In this document: piece by piece, positions 1-6,751 of the stretch | Layout of the letters: each line of letters begins with the position of its first letter | Position numbering within the stretch: position 1 is the first letter of the stretch | Origin: Clostridia bacterium | GTDB taxonomy: Bacteria > Bacillota > Clostridia > Oscillospirales > CAG-272 | NCBI GenBank assembly: GCA_017612655.1 | Contig: JAGAFM010000116.1 | Coordinates: 1-11,223, forward strand | Direction: 5' to 3' | Length of the DNA stretch: 11,223 nt | Notes under the pieces: generated by a model | Told to the model about the DNA's origin: nothing | Databases searched by the model: none | What the model saw: the letters and a program-made list of their open reading frames with translations, nothing else | Program-made: the position numbers and the translations under genes

Positions 1-234
1 GAAGAACCCTCCGAACCGGATGAAAACGGGGAAGAAGACGATGAGGACGATGAAGACGCTCCCAAGCCGATCCACGAGGACGAGGAGGAAACCTCCAGAA
101 CGACCGTCGACAACGACCGGATCGTGAAAGTCACCTACGAAGGCGGGACCTACTTCATTCTGAACTACAACAACTTCACCGTCCGGGTGGAAGGCAAGGA
201 AATCGGCCCCTACGGATTCGTCCGTGTCAACTAA
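1..234 (+). CDS. C-terminal end of a probable DUF5696-type protein (partial)
   Basis: The reading frame is open from the left edge to a TAA, giving 77 residues of a gene whose start lies outside. The visible part begins with a very acidic, low-complexity stretch of Glu, Asp and Pro (about residues 1-36). It ends in a compact segment with a Val-Lys-Val-Thr-Tyr strand, an Ile-Leu-Asn-Tyr-Asn-Asn motif and a Gly-Phe-Val-Arg-Val end. From memory of the family, DUF5696 proteins end in this pattern and are commonly encoded just upstream of this type of sugar permease pair in Firmicutes; they are thought to be extracytoplasmic, possibly glycan-acting. The stop lies 18 bases before the next start, so it belongs to the transporter operon. 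The family call rests on a short tail plus context; the coding call itself is firm. Confidence 0.6.
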   Translation, partial: EEPSEPDENGEEDDEDDEDAPKPIHEDEEETSRTTVDNDRIVKVTYEGGTYFILNYNNFTVRVEGKEIGPYGFVRVN

Positions 235-252
235 GGGAGAGAGGTGAAACAA

Positions 253-1236
253 ATGAATCAGACTGCAGAACTCACCCAATCCCCGGAAACCGCCGTCAAA
301 AAGAAGCGGAAGCCCGCTTCTCTGGACAAGAAGAAGGCGCGCGCCGGCTGGCTGTTCGTCCTTCCGTTTGTCCTCGGTTTCGTCATCATCTACCTGCCTG
401 TCATCTACAACTCGATTCTGTACTCCTTTACCAAGATCTCGATTGTGGCCGGCGGCGGATACCGTCTGACCTGGGTCGGATGGGAAAACTATTCCGATGC
501 GCTGTTCGTCGACGCCGGGTTCGTACAGACCCTGGTGCTCGGTATCAAGCAGCTGATCTTCGACATTCCCGCCATCGTCATCTTCTCGCTGTTCATGGCG
601 GTTCTGCTGAATGAGAAGATGATCGGCCGTGCGGCGTTCCGTGCGATCTTCTTCATCCCGGTTATCCTGTCGACCGGTCTGATCGGCTCGATCGACCAGA
701 GCAACCGGATGCTCGACTACATGGAAAGCACGTCCGTCGTGGACATGGGTGACGGCGCCTCAGACACCGCAACCCAGGTCATCTCCTCCATCCAGATCCA
801 ACGATTGTTTGAGAACATGGTCATAGGAGAGGATCTGCTGAACTACGTCGTCGGTCTGGTGAACGACATCTACGATATCGTGAACCGTTCCGGCGTCCAG
901 ATGCTGATCTTCCTCGCCGCCCTCCAGTCCATTTCTCCCGCGATTTACGAATCGTGCGAGATCGACGGGTCTACGGCATGGGAAACCTTCTGGAAGATCA
1001 CCCTCCCGATGATTTCACCCATGATTCTCGTCAACACGGTCTATACCGTCATCGACGCGTTCACTTCGGCGGACAACATCGTCATGAGGTATATCGACAA
1101 CATCTACAGCTCCCCCGGCGGAAACGTTCTGTCATCGGCTATGGCCTGGATGTACTTCCTCCTCGTCATGATCATCATCGCCGCCGTCGCGGGAATCCTA
1201 AGCGCCTACACGTTCTATCAGCGTCAGGAACGTTAA
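253..1236 (+). CDS. Sugar ABC transporter permease, MalF/LplB-like
   Basis: Integral membrane subunit of a binding-protein-dependent carbohydrate importer, 327 residues. Hydrophobic segments lie near residues 33-58, 90-118, 128-147, 213-232, 253-271 and 293-320, fitting six membrane helices. The EAA loop that docks on the ATPase is at 233-252 (Glu-Ser-Cys-Glu-Ile-Asp-Gly ... Lys-Ile-Thr-Leu-Pro); the usual Ala-Ala is Ser-Cys here. An extracytoplasmic insert of about 65 residues (148-212) separates helices 3 and 4, which I recall as normal for the DUF5696-linked permease subfamily. The N-terminus is Lys-rich and cytosolic. ATG at 253 is chosen because AGGTGA lies 5 bases upstream; an in-frame GTG at 244 would add three residues and cannot be excluded. 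The second permease follows after 21 bases. No ATPase or solute-binding protein gene is visible, so these must lie upstream or elsewhere. The substrate cannot be told from the sequence. Confidence 0.9.
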   Translation: MNQTAELTQSPETAVKKKRKPASLDKKKARAGWLFVLPFVLGFVIIYLPVIYNSILYSFTKISIVAGGGYRLTWVGWENYSDALFVDAGFVQTLVLGIKQLIFDIPAIVIFSLFMAVLLNEKMIGRAAFRAIFFIPVILSTGLIGSIDQSNRMLDYMESTSVVDMGDGASDTATQVISSIQIQRLFENMVIGEDLLNYVVGLVNDIYDIVNRSGVQMLIFLAALQSISPAIYESCEIDGSTAWETFWKITLPMISPMILVNTVYTVIDAFTSADNIVMRYIDNIYSSPGGNVLSSAMAWMYFLLVMIIIAAVAGILSAYTFYQRQER

Positions 1237-1257
1237 CGAAAGGAGGTTACGACATTC

Positions 1258-2313
1258 ATGAACGCACAAGCACAGCCTGCTACGAAAGTCATGAAGGAGA
1301 CGAAGAACAAGATTCGCGTCGATTTCGAACGTACCTCCCGGTGGGAACGGTTCCGGATCAAGTACCTGAACGGCCACTTCATCGTCATGACTGTATGGTG
1401 GCTCTTCCGGTTTGTCCTGCTCGTCGGTCTGAGCTACGTTATCCTGATGCCCTTCCTCTCCAAGATTGCCGGGTCTTTCATGAGCCCGGAGGATTTCGTG
1501 GACGTTACCGTTAAGTACATCCCGAAATATCCGACGCTGGATACCTACAGGGCCATCATCGAAGAGTCCGGGTACTGGGAGGCGTTCGCAAACACCTTCA
1601 TCCTCTCGCTCGGATGCGGCGTGGTCCAGACCTTCATCTGCTCGGTCATCGGCTACGGATTCGCGAAGTTCAAGTTCAAAGGCTCCGGCATTCTGTTCCT
1701 TCTGGTCGTCATGACCATGGTCATCCCGCACAACACCCTCGAGCTTTCGCTCTTCATGGAGTTCCGGTACTTTGACATCTTCGGAATCTTCCGTCTGCTG
1801 GGCGGCGGCGTGACCGCGGACATCGAACTGATCAGTTTCACTTCGCTGAACCTGAACAACACGTACTGGCCGCTGGCCATCCTGTCCCTCACCGGACTTG
1901 CCTACCGCAACGGTCTGTACATCTTCATGATGCGCCAGTTCTACCGCGGCGTCCCGGACGAACTCGAGGAATCGGCCTACCTGGACGGGTGCGGCGTCTT
2001 CAAGACGTTCTTCCGCATCATTATCCCGCTCTCGGTTCCGATGATGGTGACGATCTTCCTGTTCGCGTTCTGCTGGCAGTGGACCGACAACTTCTACACG
2101 CGCGTCTTCTTCACCTCGACCGGTATGAAGCTCATGCCCGATATCATCATGGTCCCGAGGCAGCTGTCGACGGATTTCGCAGGAGGCGATCTGTACGCCT
2201 CCGCCATCCAGAACACCTGCGGCCTTCTGATCATCGCACCGCTGATCATCGTCTATATCTTCGGCCAGCGGTTCCTGATCCAGGGTATCGAGCGTTCCGG
2301 TCTGGTCGGCTAA
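1258..2313 (+). CDS. Carbohydrate ABC transporter permease, MalG/LplC-like
   Basis: Second membrane subunit of the same importer, 351 residues, preceded by an AAAGGAGG ribosome binding site 11 bases before the ATG. Hydrophobic segments are near residues 42-66, 111-135, 144-165, 204-226, 254-275 and 317-336. The EAA loop (238-257, Glu-Ser-Ala-Tyr-Leu-Asp-Gly ... Ile-Ile-Pro) is closer to consensus than in its partner. The C-terminus has the Gln-Arg-Phe ... Gln-Gly-Ile ... Gly-Leu-Val-Gly signature typical of MalG-type subunits. About 40 charged residues precede the first helix, and a loop near 183-200 is longer than in maltose-type permeases. It is the last gene before a pair of stem-loops, so it probably ends the main transcript. 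The family is clear; the transported sugar is not. Confidence 0.92.
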   Translation: MNAQAQPATKVMKETKNKIRVDFERTSRWERFRIKYLNGHFIVMTVWWLFRFVLLVGLSYVILMPFLSKIAGSFMSPEDFVDVTVKYIPKYPTLDTYRAIIEESGYWEAFANTFILSLGCGVVQTFICSVIGYGFAKFKFKGSGILFLLVVMTMVIPHNTLELSLFMEFRYFDIFGIFRLLGGGVTADIELISFTSLNLNNTYWPLAILSLTGLAYRNGLYIFMMRQFYRGVPDELEESAYLDGCGVFKTFFRIIIPLSVPMMVTIFLFAFCWQWTDNFYTRVFFTSTGMKLMPDIIMVPRQLSTDFAGGDLYASAIQNTCGLLIIAPLIIVYIFGQRFLIQGIERSGLVG

Positions 2314-2319
2314 CATTTC

Positions 2320-2330
2320 GAAACGGTTTC
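2320..2330. promoter_or_regulatory. Short perfect dyad, possible operator
   Basis: GAAAC-G-GTTTC lies 7 bases behind the permease stop and immediately before the first stem-loop. It resembles half-sites of LacI-family sugar regulators and catabolite-response elements, but it is one base shorter than the usual even-spaced cre layout, so this is a weak call. Confidence 0.2.
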
Positions 2331-2357
2331 AGCCATCCCGGTTCCCCGGGGTGGCTG
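2330..2357 (+). terminator. Strong stem-loop behind the ABC operon, no T-tract
   Basis: CAGCCATCCCGG and CCGGGGTGGCTG form a 12-base-pair stem with one G-T wobble around a TTCC loop. No run of T follows, so by itself it is more likely an RNA-stabilising or processing hairpin than a terminator. It directly precedes the second hairpin. Confidence 0.5.
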
Positions 2358-2362
2358 ATTCT

Positions 2363-2385
2363 GCGGGAGTCCCTCCCGCGTTTTT
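2363..2385 (+). terminator. Intrinsic terminator of the ABC transporter operon
   Basis: GCGGGAG and CTCCCGC make a perfect 7-base-pair stem with a 3-base loop, followed by G and five T. It lies 50 bases after the permease stop and 28 bases before the next start codon. No separate promoter for the next gene is evident after it, so it could also act as a partial terminator allowing some read-through. Confidence 0.75.
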
Positions 2386-2413
2386 ACATTCCACAGAAAA
2401 GAGGACTGAAACG

Positions 2414-3904
2414 ATGAGATTTTCCCTCAGAGCGGCCGCGGCCCTTCTTGCCCTGCTGCTGATCCTGACCGGCTTCGCCTCCTGCTCCGGCGGACAGCCG
2501 CAGGAGGAACCATCCTCCGAACTCCCGTCCACTGAAGCGCCCTTCTCGGAAGAACCTTCGACGGAGGAACCTGCTACCGAGGAACAGACGGAACCGGCAG
2601 AGGAATATCTGGAAGCAGGCGGAGTCAGGATCAGACTCCCGGAAGGATGGAAGGTCATTGACTATAACGGATTGGCTACAGCGGTTCCTTCCAACTATCC
2701 GGTTGACACCGACAGCATCTCGATCAACTTCGGAAACGACAACCCGGTCGCCTATACCGAGGAAAACTTTACAAGTCTGCTGGAATCCTACTTCGGAGAA
2801 GGGAGCATTTCCGATTTCGAAATCGTACGGGATACGGATCAGGGCGTGACCCGCATCGTGATCTCCTACCTCGTGAACAATCTGTTCCGCCAGACGCTCT
2901 GCACGTACTTCAGCGGGGGGGATTCCGTCACGGTGACCCTCTCGGATTCTTCCGGTAATTATGCGAAGGAACTGGAGGATGCCCGCGCTTCGATTCTCCT
3001 GGAGTCCTGGCCGCCCGTTCCGGAAGCGTCCGAACCGAATTACTATACCGCCTGCGGCGTCCGCGTGACCCTCCCCGCCGGATGGCAGATCATTGACAAT
3101 GAAGGCACGCAGACCGCGGTTCCCGCTTCCTATCCGAACTACACCGACAGCATCACGATCACCTTCGGAACCGGCACCACGAACCTCCTCTCGGAGGATC
3201 TTGTCCTCATGTCGCTCAAGACGATTTTCGGGGAGGACTCCATATCCGAGTATCAGTATGCGCAGGACACGGATCAGGGGCTGGACCGCGTGGTGTACTC
3301 CTATCTGATCTCTTCCCAGGGAGTCCGTCAGACGGTTGTCAGCTGTTTCCGCGACGGCAGGTACGTCGCCGTGGCGTTCACCAATTCCTCGGGTGAGTTC
3401 GCGGACGCGCTCGAAGCGTCCCGCGGCACGATTCTGGTCGACGGCTGGACGGACGAAGAACCGGCCTCCTCGGAGCCGGCAAACGACGAGCCGAACGTCC
3501 TTGCCATTGAGGAGATCGAGATCACCCTTCCGGCTGGATGGCAGCTCATGGACGTCAACGGCACAAAGACCGCCGTTGCCCCCACCTATCCAGATCCGAG
3601 CGACAACATTGCTTTCACCTTCGGCACCGACGATCCGAACGCCATGTCCGAGGCTCTCTTGGTCGCGGTGATCGAAGCCATTTACGGACAGGGCTCCGTT
3701 TCCGATTTTCAGCTTGTCCGGGATATGGATCAGGGGGCGACCCGCGTCGTGGTTTCCTATATTCTGCTGGATACGTACCGGCAGACGCTCTGTAATTATT
3801 ACTACAACGGGAAATCCGCCACCGTGACCTTTACCGACGTATCCGGCCGTTACACCGATGTCTTTGAAACTGTCCGCGAATCCATTGTTCTGCATCTCGA
3901 CTGA
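2414..3904 (+). CDS. Lipoprotein with three tandem PsbP/DcrB-like domains
   Basis: Predicted surface lipoprotein of 496 residues. The signal peptide has two Arg, a Leu/Ala-rich core and a Phe-Ala-Ser-Cys lipobox with the acylated Cys at residue 24. A Pro/Ser/Glu/Thr-rich spacer runs to about residue 64. Then come three homologous units, about 65-199, 210-345 and 362-496, joined by short Pro/Glu-rich linkers. Each unit has a Leu-Pro-x-Gly-Trp strand near its start, an Asp-x-Asp-Gln-Gly motif in the middle, a Gln-Thr followed by a Cys, and a Ser/Gly-Ile-x-Leu/Val helix at its end. This order of strands and final helix resembles the PsbP/DcrB (DUF1795) fold; that assignment is from pattern alone. 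ATG at 2414 is preferred over an in-frame ATG at 2351 because it begins the signal peptide, has AAGAGGA upstream, and the earlier start lies inside a hairpin. The function is unknown. Confidence 0.85.
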   Translation: MRFSLRAAAALLALLLILTGFASCSGGQPQEEPSSELPSTEAPFSEEPSTEEPATEEQTEPAEEYLEAGGVRIRLPEGWKVIDYNGLATAVPSNYPVDTDSISINFGNDNPVAYTEENFTSLLESYFGEGSISDFEIVRDTDQGVTRIVISYLVNNLFRQTLCTYFSGGDSVTVTLSDSSGNYAKELEDARASILLESWPPVPEASEPNYYTACGVRVTLPAGWQIIDNEGTQTAVPASYPNYTDSITITFGTGTTNLLSEDLVLMSLKTIFGEDSISEYQYAQDTDQGLDRVVYSYLISSQGVRQTVVSCFRDGRYVAVAFTNSSGEFADALEASRGTILVDGWTDEEPASSEPANDEPNVLAIEEIEITLPAGWQLMDVNGTKTAVAPTYPDPSDNIAFTFGTDDPNAMSEALLVAVIEAIYGQGSVSDFQLVRDMDQGATRVVVSYILLDTYRQTLCNYYYNGKSATVTFTDVSGRYTDVFETVRESIVLHLD

Positions 3905-3911
3905 TCCCGTG

Positions 3912-3930
3912 GGCCGGACCCTCTCCGGCC
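3912..3930 (+). terminator. Weak hairpin after the triple-repeat lipoprotein gene
   Basis: GGCCGGA and TCCGGCC form a perfect 7-base-pair stem with a 5-base loop, 7 bases behind the stop codon. The bases after it (GATTTGG) are a poor T-tract, so termination may be inefficient and nagB may be partly co-transcribed with the gene before it. Confidence 0.45.
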
Positions 3931-3975
3931 GATTTGGTTGAGTCAACATTTAAGTTCAGAAGGAAGGTTTTTTCA

Positions 3976-4764
3976 TTGAAAGTCATCATTCAGAAAGATT
4001 ACGAAACCATGTGTGAATGGGCGGCCGGACATATCGCCGAAGCGATCCGCGCCCAGGATCCGTCCCGTCCCTTTGTCCTCGGACTCCCGACCGGCTCCTC
4101 GCCCCTCGGCGTTTACCGGAGGCTGATCGAGAAGAACCGCGCGGGGGAGATCACCTTCCGCAACGTGGTTACCTTCAACATGGACGAATACGTCGGCCTG
4201 CCCAGGGAACACGAGCAGTCCTACTGGTACTTTATGCACGACAATTTCTTCGATCATATCGACATTCCAAGAGATCAGATCAACATTCTGAACGGAATGG
4301 CGGAGGATCTGGAGGCAGAATGCGCCCGCTACGAGGAGAAGATCCGTTCCCTCGGCGGAATCGATCTGTTCCTCGGCGGTTCGGGCGTGGACGGACACAT
4401 CGCGTTCAACGAGCCGTATACCTCTCTCTCGTCCCGGACCGGCGTCCGCGACCTGACTGAGGACACCAAGATCGTCAACTCCCGCTTCTTCGGAAACGAT
4501 CCGGAACTGGTTCCTTCCCGCGCTCTGAGCGTGGGTGTGGCGACGGTGACGGATTCCCGCGAGGTCCTGCTCCTCATCAGCGGACACAACAAGGCGAGAG
4601 CTCTCGCGGCGGGCGTGGAAGGCGGCGTCAGCTCCAAATGGACCATCTCGGCCCTTCAGCTGCACAACAACGCGATCATCGCCTGCGACGAAGCTGCCTG
4701 CGGCGAGCTGAAAGTTGAAACCTACCGCTATTTTCGGGACGTCTACCGGAACGAAAGAATCTGA
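3976..4764 (+). CDS. nagB: Glucosamine-6-phosphate deaminase
   Basis: Cytosolic enzyme that converts glucosamine 6-phosphate to fructose 6-phosphate and ammonia, the last dedicated step of N-acetylglucosamine and glucosamine breakdown. The 262-residue length matches the family. Visible motifs are the phosphate-binding Thr-Gly-Ser-Ser-Pro-Leu-Gly near residue 37, Asn-Met-Asp-Glu-Tyr with the general-base Asp at 70, and Asp139-Gly-His141 ... Asn-Glu146, which match E. coli Asp72, Asp141, His143 and Glu148 with a constant shift of two. A Ser replaces the hydrophobic residue three before Asp139. The start is TTG at 3976: AGGAAGG ends 8 bases upstream and translation then begins Met-Lys-Val-Ile-Ile as in relatives; an upstream TTG at 3934 would add 14 residues unlike the family and has no binding site. 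A lipoprotein gene follows after 2 bases. No nagA is present in the window. Confidence 0.95.
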   Translation: MKVIIQKDYETMCEWAAGHIAEAIRAQDPSRPFVLGLPTGSSPLGVYRRLIEKNRAGEITFRNVVTFNMDEYVGLPREHEQSYWYFMHDNFFDHIDIPRDQINILNGMAEDLEAECARYEEKIRSLGGIDLFLGGSGVDGHIAFNEPYTSLSSRTGVRDLTEDTKIVNSRFFGNDPELVPSRALSVGVATVTDSREVLLLISGHNKARALAAGVEGGVSSKWTISALQLHNNAIIACDEAACGELKVETYRYFRDVYRNERI

Positions 4765-4766
4765 AC

Positions 4767-5462
4767 ATGAGGCGCTTTTTTGCCGGTCTTCTGGCCGTCG
4801 CTCTCTCCTTCTGCTTCGTTTCCTGCGGCTGTTCGCTGACCCTTCCCGGCAGCGGCGAACCGATGTCGCGCGGGGACGAAACGGAAGAAGAGAAGTCTCC
4901 CTTGTCAGATCTGGCAGATCTGTTCCGGGGTTTTGACCTTTCCTCCCTCCTTGACGGCGAGCCGGCGGAGGAGATCCGTTCGGCGCTCTCCGGTTCTGGG
5001 CTGTCCGACAAGGTTCTGGAGGCGCTGAAAAAAGTCGGCATCGAGGTCACCTTCGGGGAAGACGGAACGGCGACCCTGCAGGACGGGTTCGGACACAAGG
5101 TCATCGCGAACGAGGACGGAACCTTTACGTTTCTTTCCAGGGAAGGGGATTCCCGGCAGTTCGGCGGGGACTGGCCAGAAAACGAGTTTACCCGTCTGAT
5201 TCCGAAACCGGACGGCAGCCCTGCCTTCGCGGCTGAGAAGGACGATTCTTTCTCCATCGTGATCTCCGGCGTCTCTGCCGATCAGGTCCGCTCCTACATC
5301 GAAGAGGTCAAGGGAAGTGGCTTTACGGAAGATGCCGCCCTGGAGGACCGCGACGTGCTCGGGATGACGCTGATTTCGTTCCGCGCTTTGAACGGGAACG
5401 GATACAAGGTCTCGATCTCGTTCGGGGCCGGCCTGCTATCACTGTCCGTCCGCAAGAGATAA
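4767..5462 (+). CDS. Small predicted lipoprotein, DUF6591-like C-terminus
   Basis: The 231-residue product has an N-terminal signal (two Arg, then a hydrophobic core) ending in Phe-Val-Ser-Cys-Gly-Cys, with Cys20 or less likely Cys22 as the lipid anchor. After a charged, Glu-rich spacer and an amphipathic helical region (about 45-90), residues 94-125 carry two Gly-rich beta turns of the form Glu-Asp-Gly-Thr. The C-terminal part (about 135-231) starts with Trp-Pro-x-Asn-Glu-Phe and contains a Val-Ser-x-Asp-Gln-Val-Arg-x-Tyr helix, resembling, from memory, DUF6591 domains of Clostridia lipoproteins. The ATG is 2 bases behind the nagB stop with no clear binding site of its own, so translation is probably coupled to nagB. 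Its role is unknown; the coupling suggests co-expression with amino-sugar breakdown, not a shared reaction. Confidence 0.8.
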   Translation: MRRFFAGLLAVALSFCFVSCGCSLTLPGSGEPMSRGDETEEEKSPLSDLADLFRGFDLSSLLDGEPAEEIRSALSGSGLSDKVLEALKKVGIEVTFGEDGTATLQDGFGHKVIANEDGTFTFLSREGDSRQFGGDWPENEFTRLIPKPDGSPAFAAEKDDSFSIVISGVSADQVRSYIEEVKGSGFTEDAALEDRDVLGMTLISFRALNGNGYKVSISFGAGLLSLSVRKR

Positions 5463-5479
5463 GGTTTTGTACCTGCCAT

Positions 5480-5522
5480 AAAAAATCGGATTGCTGTATG
5501 AATTGCAGCAGTCCGTTTTTTT
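5480..5522 (+). terminator. Intrinsic terminator of the nagB-lipoprotein operon
   Basis: CGGATTGCTG and CAGCAGTCCG form a 10-base-pair stem with one G-T wobble and a 9-base loop, followed by seven T (5516-5522). A run of A just before the stem gives it some activity on the other strand too. It begins 18 bases after the lipoprotein stop. Confidence 0.88.
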
Positions 5523-5563
5523 GACGTTTTTCGCCGATCCTGGCGGTAGTTTGCCGGAAACCA

Positions 5564-5576
5564 ATACTAATAGTAT
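5564..5576. promoter_or_regulatory. Perfect dyad upstream of the regulator promoter
   Basis: ATACTA-A-TAGTAT is a perfect 13-base inverted repeat 34 bases upstream of the -35 box. The half-site core AGTAT recurs at 5597-5601 and 5632-5636, the last overlapping the -10 box. This is the kind of arrangement expected for an XRE regulator that controls its own operon, but binding is not shown. Confidence 0.35.
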
Positions 5577-5610
5577 GTGAAAAAGTTTTATTAACAGTAT
5601 TGAAAGTGTC

Positions 5611-5639
5611 TTTACTTCCACCGGCTCCCGGAGTATAAT
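5611..5639 (+). promoter_or_regulatory. Sigma-A-type promoter for the regulator-MFS operon
   Basis: TTTACT (-35, four of six consensus bases) and TATAAT (-10, perfect) are separated by exactly 17 bases. The -10 box ends 35 bases before the ATG of the regulator, leaving a short leader with the ribosome binding site. It is the only strong promoter match in the block after the terminator at 5480-5522. Confidence 0.8.
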
Positions 5640-5674
5640 AGAAGCCGAACAAGAGGAATCACGGGGGTATCGTT

Positions 5675-6751
5675 ATGGAACTGACACTTGCAGAGAATAT
5701 CCGCACCTTTCGGAAAGACCGGCGTCTGACGCAGGAGCAGCTTGCCGAAGCCATGGGGGTATCCGTGGGATCGGTCTACAAATGGGAGACGGGGCAGACA
5801 ATCCCGGAACTCGGGATGCTTGTCGAGATTGCGGACTTTTTCGACACCTCGATGGACGTTCTGCTTGGATACAGAGTGAAGGACAACGGGATCGCAGCCA
5901 TCAGAGAGAGAATCGTGGAATTCACCCGGGTTCGGAATCCCGAGGCCCTGACGGAAGCGGAGAAGGCGCTCAAGAAGTATCCGAACTCCTTTGAGATTGT
6001 TCACGGCATCGCTCAGGTATACGCCTTTTTCGGCGTCGGCAGCAAAAACCATGCCGAGACCAGAAGGGCTTTGGAGTTGTATGAGCAGGCGAAGCTTCTG
6101 ATTTCGCAGAACAGGGATCCTGAGATCAGCGAGCAGACAATCAGCGGGGAAATGGCCGGCGCCTGGCTGCTCCTCGGTGAATGGGAAAAAGGCATTGAAC
6201 TGCTGAAGAAGAATAACGCAGGCGGCTTGTACAGCGATAAGATCGGTGCCGTGCTTGCACTGAATCTGAAGAAATACGAAGAAGCGGAGCCGTTCCTCGC
6301 CGAATCTCTGCTGCAGAGCACAGGCGGTCTGGTGAATTCCGTTCTCGGGTCAGCGCTGGTTCTGTCCGCCCGCGGCGAATATGCGGCCGCGAAACGGATG
6401 CTGTCCGGACTCCTTACGTATCTGGATCCTCTGAAGGAGGGTGAAAAGGCGGACTTTGCCGACAAGGTCCTGGCAAACATCTATACCGTGATGGCGCATC
6501 TCCATTCGCTGGAAGGAAAATCGGCGGATGCGGAAGACTGCCTGCGCCGCGTCCTTTCCGCCGTCCGGCAGTTTGACGCCGCGCCGGATTACGGAATCGG
6601 CACATTTTCCTATCCCGTGCGACGCGGCGAAGTGATTTGCTATGACTCTCTGGGCGCTACGGCTGAGGACAGCGTAGAGACAATCCTCGGCCTGCTGGGA
6701 AATTCGGAACTCTCCCGCATCTGGAAGGAACTGGTCCGCGATGAACGGTGA
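5675..6751 (+). CDS. XRE-family HTH regulator with TPR-like C-terminus
   Basis: DNA-binding regulator of 358 residues. A helix-turn-helix of the Cro/CI (XRE) type occupies about residues 6-65, with the recognisable Leu-Thr-Gln-Glu-Gln-Leu-Ala start and a Val-Tyr-Lys-Trp-Glu-Thr-Gly recognition region. The remainder (about 75-355) is helical, with spaced Ala/Leu/Tyr patterns and Lys-Tyr-Glu-Glu-Ala-Glu type turns that suggest tetratricopeptide-like repeats. HTH-plus-TPR proteins include peptide- or ligand-responsive regulators (RRNPP type), but no small peptide gene was found beside it, so the ligand is unknown. A GGGGG binding site lies about 8 bases before the ATG. The end overlaps the next gene by 11 bases, so the regulator most likely controls that transporter and, given the dyad upstream, perhaps itself. 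Confidence 0.88.
   Translation: MELTLAENIRTFRKDRRLTQEQLAEAMGVSVGSVYKWETGQTIPELGMLVEIADFFDTSMDVLLGYRVKDNGIAAIRERIVEFTRVRNPEALTEAEKALKKYPNSFEIVHGIAQVYAFFGVGSKNHAETRRALELYEQAKLLISQNRDPEISEQTISGEMAGAWLLLGEWEKGIELLKKNNAGGLYSDKIGAVLALNLKKYEEAEPFLAESLLQSTGGLVNSVLGSALVLSARGEYAAAKRMLSGLLTYLDPLKEGEKADFADKVLANIYTVMAHLHSLEGKSADAEDCLRRVLSAVRQFDAAPDYGIGTFSYPVRRGEVICYDSLGATAEDSVETILGLLGNSELSRIWKELVRDER

Noticed and set aside
1198..2316. Minus-strand open frame of 372 codons opposite the second permease gene
   Set aside because: The plus strand carries an unmistakable MalG-type permease with an EAA loop and a strong binding site; the antisense product is charged and unlike any family.
2488..2600. Repetitive Glu/Ser/Pro codons behind the signal peptide, also seen near 10000-10120
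   Set aside because: These are ordinary low-complexity lipoprotein linkers, not DNA repeats or CRISPR units.
3938..3946. TTGAGTCAA dyad and possible -35 box before nagB
   Set aside because: No -10 box lies at a suitable distance (the expected place holds the ribosome binding site), and the dyad is too short to support an operator call.
2384..3949. Minus-strand open frame of 521 codons opposite the triple-repeat lipoprotein gene
   Set aside because: It is the antisense shadow of a gene with a clear signal peptide, binding site and repeats. Its own product is rich in Arg, His and Gly, has no recognisable domain and no binding site.
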